This document shows, piece after piece, positions 56,392 through 64,000 of a stretch of DNA of 64,000 nt. Every line of letters starts with the position of its first letter. Position 1 is the first letter of the stretch. Both the position numbers and the translations under genes were made by a program. This DNA comes from Anisus vortex (taxonomy: Eukaryota; Mollusca; Gastropoda; Planorbidae), in the NCBI GenBank assembly GCA_949126835.1, contig OX421500.1, positions 26,873,731 to 26,937,730 on the forward strand, written 5' to 3'. The notes beneath the pieces are model-generated. The model did not search any database and was not told the origin of the DNA. It saw nothing but the letters and a program-made list of their open reading frames with translations.

Positions 56392-57287
56392 TTGTAGCGT
56401 GTTATAGGCTATGGGCATCTGTCATGATGTGACATTTATTATAGCGTCATAGTTCAGTACTTATAATTTAATGCTATGACCATTGTAGGTAATTAGTTAG
56501 GCAGGGCGAAGTTCTCCCCCTTCCCGTCTCTTGTCCCTCCCCACCCGGGGGGGGGGGCGAACTGGGACCATCCCATGTTTTCTATTTGTGTCAACACGGA
56601 CCTGGTCAAAGGGGAACCGCTCCCCTCTATTCCTTTGTTCGTATACGGACGGGCGTAGGTGCAATCAGACACTCCTTCTAGTGGTTATCTGTTCCCTTGA
56701 GTCTGACCGCGTCAGGCATGGCCCTATTAAGCGCCTTTGTCTAGGCGGACGGTAGGGTGTAGCGATACCGTACAGGTAGACCATTAGGTTTGTCTGGGGG
56801 CAATAAGACTCGCTGGTAACACGAGATATACAAAGATGGGGGAAATGTGGTAAGAAGTGTGACCTGAGCGTTTGTAGATGCCGACCGAATAGGAGACAAG
56901 ACAAAGGGACATAATAGAAGTGGTCAGTCGGACACGCCCCTGAGATAGTGATGATTGACAGATGACTGGTCGATGAGTGAGCGTGCACATTTGTACTGAT
57001 TGGACTGGCGGTTGATGACGACACGAAGGAACCACCCTGACTACCAATGTATTCCTATATATATATTGAGTAGTCTCAGAGAGTCTCACACTGACACTCG
57101 GGAAGCCAGATTATCTATGACGTGTGACGGATTTCGGATTATCTTGAATACTGTGCTAATATCATTCTGTGTACTTATTATTTCTTACTAATTCATGTTC
57201 ACTTTTTGGATATTTAACCTATACGTAGACTCTTCAGAATACAGCTGTCGTTTGGATTGATGTGTCTGATGATTTATATGTTGATAT
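56392..57287. other. Unclassified GC-richer segment, possible LTR fragment
   Basis: The segment starts near tgtagcgtgttataggc. It carries a TATA-like tatatatattgag (about 57056) followed by agtctcagagagtctcac, reminiscent of an LTR promoter and transcript start. It is cut by the LTR at 57288. Overlapping ORFs at 56531-57191 have no domain. Confidence 0.25.
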
Positions 57288-57962
57288 TGTTACGTCCACA
57301 ATCCCCTTGTGGCCAGAGCTGTGTAGATCTTGCTGATAATTCTCGTTAGTCCTAGGGGAGACTTTAATTATTAGTATTTATGTTTCAGTATTACACGAAC
57401 TCTTCTTATAGTCCTGGGCACAAACTCAGTATTTGTATTTCAACATTTCCTTTCTTGGGCATTAGAGTAGTAGATAAGTCTTATATTAATGTATACAACA
57501 CAATAGAATAGTAACTTGACAAGGAAGTTTCAGTGTAACTGTTGTTGATAGTTTATTTCAGGTGATATGTTCAATATATACAATATATCTATTATGTACA
57601 GTTAGAATAAAATAGTGCAAACACAAACGTTCTCAAAGGAACATATTTTGAAACTCTCCGTCTTTCAGACAAAACAAATCATTAAAAACCATCCGAGTGG
57701 TGCAAGGGACAGACCCATTACCAGTAGGGGTGAAAATCATGGTACCATTACAAAACTCATAACAAAACGATAGGAACTTCCCCTATTAAATAATGAGTCG
57801 TTCCCAGACCCTGAGAATTTGAGATCAACACAGAATCCCAACATTACCTAGAACCTTTTGTTTTCCTACTAAACGTCCTAATATTGTGTGTAGTAAGAAA
57901 AGAGAGAGAGAGAAGAATAAACATTGCGTGTTCCAATTCTTGGAAAAACAATATACATGACA
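57288..57962 (-). repeat. 3' LTR (675 bp)
   Basis: The ends are TGTTACG and CATGACA. The left edge matches the right LTR from its first base (63510). The right edge is placed at TGACA because the minus strand just before it is a polypurine tract. Confidence 0.8.
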
Positions 57963-57974
57963 CGCCCCCACCCA
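57963..57974 (-). promoter_or_regulatory. Polypurine tract
   Basis: The minus strand reads TGGGTGGGGGCG directly before the LTR start TGTCATG, the expected primer site for plus-strand DNA synthesis. Confidence 0.65.
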
Positions 57975-59205
57975 ATGAAAGAAATAATGTACCATAATTA
58001 CCCAAGTAATACTCAACATGGTACATTTTTCGTACTTAACACTATCGTTTTAACAACCATCAATCAATGGAAGATTATAAGACAATTTAAGCAAACATGG
58101 CTCACTGGCACAACTAAATTATAAAAAGTGTCACTACCCAATGGTAATTGTGATTATAACGTGATGGACAAATATTTCCCCGTTAATATTAATATTAACT
58201 AATGTCTTAACAAGTACAAATAATTCCAAAATATTCTAGTCATTCTTATTTTAAATATGTACAGTTGTGTGGATTTCCACCAAAAATTAGCTAAAAGTTT
58301 TAATCTATCTAAACAAATATAACATTGCTCAAACTCTGTCAATTTTTAACAGTTTACTTCTAATATACAAACCAAAAGATAAGTAATACGTAACTCGAAT
58401 CAAACTATAGGTTACTTCCCCTTTAAATTACAGTGTCAACTTGACATTAACAGGGTTCATACCTAAGATGATGATACTTCCCCTTTTCTCAAATATGAGT
58501 AGAAAATACGCTCTAGTTACGATTACTACAGTAATCTCAATATTAAAATGTAATCCACTATTATGCGTTTTTGGCAAATTTGAAAGTTTAATATAAAAGT
58601 TTGTTCAGGGTTGAATGAGTGCACACCTTTAGGTACCTTTGTATCCCTCCGTTCCTGGATACATGGAATATATAACAAACTATACAACATAGTGAATATC
58701 CACTAGTTTTTCCCATTCTATTACCATGATATAACAATTTAGCAATAGATTTCCAATATTATCTATTAATTTATACCAATTGAAATTACATCTCTTTCTA
58801 AGATAAAAATTGTACATATTATTATTTAGTTCCATTCATTAACTAAAATAAAACAAGATAATAAATCAACTAGCTCAAAGTTTTCCCACTTAATTGCATG
58901 TGATGACAATTACTTTTATCCATCCATATCAAGTAAATACGTGCATATTTATATATTTATTGCATCATGCATTAACATTTAAATGGAATTTCTTTTCCAT
59001 AATCAAATGAATTTAAAATATATCAGAACATCAATATTATACATGATTATAAAAATTATTAATACTTTCAAAAGACTTGACTTCTGTATGATACAAGTAT
59101 TCTATAGGTATTCCATAATCAAAATTCAAACGAATGATAGGTTATCATGACACATTCTTAATGAATAAATGAGATGATCTGAAAAAGAAGTATAGGATTA
59201 TTCAG
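57975..59205 (-). other. 3' non-coding region of the second LTR element
   Basis: 1.2 kb of AT-rich sequence between the pol end and the polypurine tract, with no ORF. The array element also has a long non-coding tail in the same place. Confidence 0.5.
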
Positions 59206-60209
59206 TCAATCATGTAGCACCCGAGATAGAGTATCAGCTATGACCTTGTCTCTATCTTGTCGATGATACGGGGAATGGGATATCAGTCGGTCTGTGTCAA
59301 ATTACTTAATTTCCCCAAGTCTCTATAAAACTGCAGTGTGTGGTCGGCTTTTGGTACCATCACACAGGGTGTAGACCATTTGCTATCACATTTTTCTCCT
59401 ATGTCATCTTCTAACATATACTTTACATTTAATTTAATATGCTCAGGTCTGATGGGGTCAAATGGATGCTGTTTAATAGACCTGGCACCCTCGGTTAACA
59501 CTACATCGTGCTCTATGACATGTGTCCTACTGGGAACATTTGTAAACATTGACTTATTTTCATGTACCAGCTCAATAATCTTCTCCTTATCTTCTACCGG
59601 AAGATGTTCTAGCCTTGTATCTAAACTCTTAAGGGCATCTGTATTATTAAGTTTACTTTCTGCAAACTTATATTCTATCCTAGATAAATCCGTCGGGACT
59701 CTAGCTAACGAAATCATGGGGACCTCCCGTGGTTTACTCTTTTCCCTGGAAACATAGGGCTTAAGTAAATTAATATGGCATACCCTCTGCTTTTGTCTCC
59801 GGTCAGGAGTCTTTATCAAATAATTGACCTCGCCAAGCTTTGACTCTATCTCATAGGGTCCACTAAACTTTGCACTTAAAGGCTGATTTTGCAAAGGTAG
59901 AAACACAAGAACTTTGTCACCTGGTGCAAAAGTTCTAGCTGTAGCTTTACGGTCATAGTTCTGTCTCATACGCTCCTGCATCTGTGGAAAATGAATCTTC
60001 ACATAGTTAAAAGCATAATAAAGCCTATTTTTAAATTTATCTACATATGACAAAAGTCCAATCGGTTCACTGTCCGTTAGCCAAGTTTCATGTAGTAGTT
60101 TCAACGGACCTCTGACTGAGTGTCCATACACAAGTTCGAATGGGCTAAACCCCAGGTATTCCTGAGTGGCCTCCCTTACAGCGAACAGTACATAAGGCAC
60201 ACCCTTATC
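59206..60209 (-). pseudogene. Broken pol: integrase C-terminus, RT start, RNase H end
   Basis: After an in-frame TAA (60210-60212) the same frame stays open to 59283. It encodes the end of the integrase core, the C-terminal GPY-type module (KFSGPYEI, LLKPYV), a linker, and the first part of RT (IEHDVVLTEG, STPCVMVPKAD) up to LTQTD and a stop. After about 20 codons the sequence jumps frame to DKVIADTLSRV, the very end of RNase H (stop at 59206). The catalytic YXDD region of RT and almost all of RNase H are gone. The surviving ends show that RT/RH lay downstream of integrase. Confidence 0.8.
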
Positions 60210-63089
60210 TTAGTCTTTCTCGTTTTCATAACAGTACTTTTTAAGCATCGATTTTAATGTCTGATGAAACCTTTCCAGAGCTCCCTGGCTCTCAGGATGA
60301 TAGGCACTTGATAGCCTATGGCTTATCCCTAATTGTTCCATGACTTGTTTGAAAATGTTCAAAGTAAAGTTAGTCCCCTGGTCGGACTGTACTGTCTTCG
60401 GTAGGCCATAACGTGTGAAGAAATTTGTCAGGGCGTCTACCACCTTCACTGTTGTTATGTTCCGCAACGGAATGGCTTCCGGGAAGCGAGTGGATGAACA
60501 CATGACTGTGAGCAGGTATTGAAAACCGGCTTTTGTTTTCGGCAACGGGCCCACGCAATCAATGAGTATATGACTGAATGGTTCGTCGAACGCTGGTATC
60601 GGCTGGAGTGGAGCGACAGGCATTCGTTGGTTAGGACGTCCTACCATTTGGCATACGTGGCAAGTCTTGCAGTATTGTTCGACATTTCTTCTCAGTCCTG
60701 GCCAGTAGAAGTAAGGGAGGATACGGTGGTGCGTTTTCCGGACTCCCATGTGACCAGCGAAAGGAAGATCATGCGCCATACGCAGTATATCTTGACGATA
60801 GCACTTAGGTATTACAATCTGGTGAATACTGTCCCACTCGTTTGTACCTGAGTTGAGCGGTTTCGACTTTCTCATCAACACTTCATCTTTCATGTAGAAA
60901 CATTCCGCCATTGCATCTGCAGTCTTTTCATCAACAGCTTTCATTCTGAGTTGCATTATTACTTCGTCATTCAATTGTTCTTTCACCAATTTCTGCTTTG
61001 GTGACAAAATGTTATCGTTCTCTGTTGCATCACCAGTTGTTAGTTCAGCAAAGAACGTAGCACTTAAATCGATGTCAGGTGTTTCAGTTATCACTGTTTC
61101 ATTCGCATGTGTGTCTTCAGAACAGACAAGCACATCTTTCGTTGCCCTACACGGCGTAGCAGGAGTCTTTACCGACTTCTTTTCCTGCATTGCTCTTGTC
61201 AGTGCACATGTTGGGCGTTCATTGGCAGGGCGTAGGTTTTTGTCCTCCGCCATCTTTGTCTCCAACACTTTAACCATGGGCTCGACAGTGACTCTGCCGC
61301 CCATAATGTCATTTCCTAAAATCATGGAAACGCCTTTGACGGGTAGTGCGCGCCACACTCCCACTACGATGTTACCTGTAAAAATATCCGACTCGAGTTT
61401 TATTCTGTGCAGTGGAGCTTCCACAGCCTCCATACTAGCACCTCTCAGCACAACAGACTCACCGGTACTGGTGGCATCTGTTAACGGCACACTGCCCTCC
61501 AGGATCACGCTGACAGCAGAACCCGTGTCACGTAATATCTGTATTTTATTCTTGCTGAGTACATCGACTTCTGTCGACACTGTCCCCTCGTAGACAAAGG
61601 GTCGAAAATCGGATAGGTCGTCCTCTTCCGGGACTTCAGGAACCATCTGTTCCTCACGGCCTTCTGAAAGCATAATAGATTGAGTACAGCTATTCTCTTT
61701 TACCTTAGATAGACTGTTCTCAAAAACCATCGAATCCACAACTATGGGCGATGCCGGCCGCATTTCTTTTGAGTTTCTTGACCCTGTGTTGCACACTTCT
61801 TCTGTCTGCTTGCTGTCTTTCTGCACTTTGGCACAGTGTAGAATAGCACCTTGCTTCTTGGTAATGATCCAACAATCTTTCTTTATGTGGCCCTCTTTCT
61901 TGCAATTGAAACATACCACCTTTGCTTTATTTACATCTGTCTGCTTCCTGAAATGAACTAAGTTACTATTATTATTTACACCACTGTTCTTATTATTGTT
62001 ATCACTTGTCTCTTTTGGTTTACTAGCCTCCTTGGGCTCTGGTTTGTGCACTTTGGGTTTGTCAGCATAATATGGCTTTATGCTGGCGTGAATTATGGCA
62101 TAGTTATCTGCCAATCTAGCAGCTTCATGCACATCTTCAACCCCTCGGTCTGAGATGTGAGTTTTAATATCCACTCGAATACAATCATTGAATTCCTCAA
62201 ACAATATTAGGTTCTTGAGTTTATCAAACTCACTTACATTCTGTGACCTTAGCCACTGTTCTAACATTTTCTGCTTTTGTCTCAAAAAGTCTACATGAGT
62301 TTGATCATATGCCTTCTTTCTGTCTCTAAATAGCTTTCTATATTTTTCTGGTGTCAGGGAATAACTTTTTAGCACCCTATCTTTGATCACTTCATAGTCA
62401 TTTATTTCCTCGGGTGTTAAACTCAACACTACGTCCAATGCTTTTCCTTTGTTGAGAGTTGACCTTAACAATAAAGCCATCTTATCATCAGGGAACTGAT
62501 AATCTACAGCTATCCTCTCAAAAAGCAAAAAGAAATCTTGAACATCTTCTTCTCTGAATATAGGAAAGTGTTGCTTCATTGCGCTAATATCCATACCATT
62601 GCTGTCCCTACGATGGTCAGGTCTGTTAATGCGTGCCATCTCTATCCTTTCTCTGCTTTCAATCCTAATTCTTTCATTTTCCCTTTCAGTTTCTATCCTA
62701 ATTCTTTCATTTTCCCTTTCAGTTTCTATCCTCATTCTTTCCAATTCCATTCTCTTCATAGCTAATTGGAATTTTAGGTTTTCACTCAACCCTTCATCTT
62801 CATCATTGTTGGATGATCTAGATGACATATTTCTTACCTCGACTCCGTGGGCAATTACCTCGCCCCCACTGGGAGCTACATAACCTTCATTGATATCGTT
62901 CTGTCCCACTTCAACTACATTACCAGTGTTCATGGCATTCTGCCCGTTCAAACATGTCATAATTTCTTTGATCAAACGATTACGATTAGGTCTTGCCTGT
63001 CCTGCCTCAATCCCAAAGGACTCAGCTAATTCTTTTAGTTCAGCAAATGACATGGCATTAAGTTTCTCACTTGATATATTCGAAGCCAT
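60210..63089 (-). CDS. Gag-protease-integrase polyprotein of the second LTR element
   Basis: Residues of the 959-codon ORF: Arg/Glu coiled coil with two 13-mer ETERENERIRI-type repeats (about 105-152); capsid with SCAN-like segment (about 248-330); CCHC knuckle (C393, C396, H401, C406); protease segment with RDTGSA (D521) and ILGND (about 591); integrase zinc finger (H773, H780, C810, C813) and catalytic core D844, D903, E939 with 35 residues between the last two, the DD35E spacing. The Gag part is plainly homologous to the array protein. The ORF ends at a TAA that interrupts the integrase core, after which the frame continues. Gag and protease look usable; integrase is truncated unless the stop is read through. 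Confidence 0.85.
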   Translation of the reverse strand: MASNISSEKLNAMSFAELKELAESFGIEAGQARPNRNRLIKEIMTCLNGQNAMNTGNVVEVGQNDINEGYVAPSGGEVIAHGVEVRNMSSRSSNNDEDEGLSENLKFQLAMKRMELERMRIETERENERIRIETERENERIRIESRERIEMARINRPDHRRDSNGMDISAMKQHFPIFREEDVQDFFLLFERIAVDYQFPDDKMALLLRSTLNKGKALDVVLSLTPEEINDYEVIKDRVLKSYSLTPEKYRKLFRDRKKAYDQTHVDFLRQKQKMLEQWLRSQNVSEFDKLKNLILFEEFNDCIRVDIKTHISDRGVEDVHEAARLADNYAIIHASIKPYYADKPKVHKPEPKEASKPKETSDNNNKNSGVNNNSNLVHFRKQTDVNKAKVVCFNCKKEGHIKKDCWIITKKQGAILHCAKVQKDSKQTEEVCNTGSRNSKEMRPASPIVVDSMVFENSLSKVKENSCTQSIMLSEGREEQMVPEVPEEDDLSDFRPFVYEGTVSTEVDVLSKNKIQILRDTGSAVSVILEGSVPLTDATSTGESVVLRGASMEAVEAPLHRIKLESDIFTGNIVVGVWRALPVKGVSMILGNDIMGGRVTVEPMVKVLETKMAEDKNLRPANERPTCALTRAMQEKKSVKTPATPCRATKDVLVCSEDTHANETVITETPDIDLSATFFAELTTGDATENDNILSPKQKLVKEQLNDEVIMQLRMKAVDEKTADAMAECFYMKDEVLMRKSKPLNSGTNEWDSIHQIVIPKCYRQDILRMAHDLPFAGHMGVRKTHHRILPYFYWPGLRRNVEQYCKTCHVCQMVGRPNQRMPVAPLQPIPAFDEPFSHILIDCVGPLPKTKAGFQYLLTVMCSSTRFPEAIPLRNITTVKVVDALTNFFTRYGLPKTVQSDQGTNFTLNIFKQVMEQLGISHRLSSAYHPESQGALERFHQTLKSMLKKYCYENEKD

Positions 63090-63509
63090 AGTATAGCGTT
63101 CGAAATATTTGTTATAGTAGAGTAGTATATATTGTATAATAAAATATAAAGTTCCAACTTACGATTTGTCCAGAAATTTGCACAATATAATATTACACAC
63201 TTCGTGGAATCTTCACACTTCCCAAGGAATAAATACGCAAACCTGTTCTCTCCTCTTTTTAAAAAAAAGTAGTTTCACAGTCCTAGAAAACTAAACACAA
63301 ATATGCCGCTCTCAGTACTACTAATGTCACAAAATATTTATAGGTCAGGAAAAATATAACTCAAATTTTCCAGACGAGATCAACAAATTTTTTCCAATCC
63401 TAGATCAGGAAAAGTAGAACTCAAATATATCGAACGAGACCACTAAATTTTGTTAATCCTAGGTCAGGAAAAGTAGAACTCAAATATACCGGGCGAGACC
63501 ACCAAATTT
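63090..63509 (-). promoter_or_regulatory. 5' leader with splice-donor-like site and triplicated PBS region
   Basis: The minus strand carries GTAAGT at 63162-63157 in the same 12-bp context as in the array element. Next to the LTR a block of about 60 bp (aggtcagg...gagaccaccaaattttgtta) occurs three times from about 63342 to 63509. The innermost copy has ACCACCA (63498-63504), five bases from the LTR. On the minus strand this gives TGGTGGTCTCGCCCGG, a credible tRNA primer-binding site. Confidence 0.65.
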
Positions 63510-64000
63510 TGTTACGTCCACAATCCCCTTGTGGCCAGAGCTGTGTAGATCTTGCTGATAATTCTCATTAGTCCTAGGGGAGACTTTAATTATTAGTATT
63601 TATGTTTCAGTATTACACGAACTCTTCTTATAGTCCTGGGCACAAACTCAGTATTTGTATTTCAACATTTCCTTTCTTGGGCATTAGAGTAGTAGATAAG
63701 TCTTATAGTAATGTATACAACACAATAGAATAGTAACTTGACGAGGAAGCTTCAGTGTAACTGTTGTTGATAGTTTATTTCAGGTGATATGTTCAATATA
63801 TACAATATATCTATTATGTACAGTTAGAATAAAATAGTGCAAACACAAACGTTCTCAAAGGAACATATTTTGAAACTCTCCGTCTTTCAGACAAAACAAA
63901 TCATTAAATACCATCCGAGTGGTGCAAGGGACAGACCCATTACCTGTAGGGGTGAAAATCATGGTATCATTACAAAACTCATAACAAAACGATAGGAACT
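63510..64000 (-). repeat. 5' LTR (first 491 bp, runs off window)
   Basis: It aligns base for base with 57288-57778, with about seven substitutions and no indel that I can see. Confidence 0.85.

Larger units (their letters stand above)
57288..64000 (-). mobile_element. Gmr1-like Ty3/gypsy LTR retrotransposon with internal deletion
   Basis: It is bounded on the left by a 675-bp LTR. The right LTR starts at 63510 and runs off the window. The coding order on the minus strand is Gag, protease, integrase, start of RT, end of RNase H. Most of RT and RNase H is deleted and one in-frame stop lies in integrase, so it is non-autonomous. The two LTRs differ at about 7 of 491 comparable positions. The left flank is gatat (57283-57287); the other flank is outside the window. 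Confidence 0.88.

Noticed and set aside
56531..57191. Overlapping ORFs on both strands
   Set aside because: They have no domain, no consistent frame and no splice context. They are chance ORFs in GC-richer DNA.
60519..61593. + strand ORFs of 110 and 194 codons
   Set aside because: They lie antisense to the integrase and protease parts of the Gag-PR-INT frame.

Overview
The window looks like a repeat-rich, AT-rich animal nuclear genome. Host genes have GT/AG introns with intact phases, there is a tRNA-derived SINE, and there are abundant hAT, Helitron, LINE and LTR elements. A mollusc, probably a gastropod, is my best guess, but that is inference from general character and not from a diagnostic marker. 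Two host genes, both on the + strand, are recognisable: the 3' half of ELAC1 (tRNase Z short form; four exons, 23361-26840) and the 5' half of SLC49A4/DIRC2 (lysosomal MFS-type transporter; eight exons seen, 39924-55185). Both run off the visible exon set behind large antisense LTR retrotransposons.

Layout. 1-22778: a head-to-tail array of a 5770-bp LTR-retroelement unit on the minus strand. Neighbouring internal regions share one 626-bp LTR. Each of the four copies in view carries an intact 922-codon Gag-protease-like ORF with a C-terminal membrane segment and scars of integrase, but no RT or RNase H. 22779-29340: the last four ELAC1 exons, a 52-bp tandem duplication of the gene's own 3' end, and a 2.2-kb 32/33-bp minisatellite. 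29341-39900: intergenic repeats (LINE fragments, SINEs, MITEs, tandem repeats). 39924-55185: SLC49A4 exons 1-8. Its introns hold a hAT element (exact 8-bp target duplication) containing two head-to-tail Helitrons and a 150-bp palindrome, several minisatellites, and a hAT-inside-hAT nest with LINE remnants. 55186-57287: LINE fragments and unclassified GC-richer DNA. 57288-64000: a second Ty3/gypsy-type LTR element on the minus strand with 675-bp LTRs and the order Gag-PR-INT-RT-RH. Most of RT/RH is deleted and one in-frame stop is present.

How it fits together. The two LTR elements have homologous Gag proteins (coiled coil, SCAN-like capsid segment, CCHC knuckle, DTG protease) and a shared putative splice donor before gag. 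I infer that both belong to the Gmr1-like group of Ty3/gypsy elements, in which integrase precedes reverse transcriptase. The array unit is a non-autonomous, Gag-preserving derivative that would need pol from a relative. The host genes appear to be carried across the elements as very long introns, though transcript evidence is needed to show that either gene still splices correctly.
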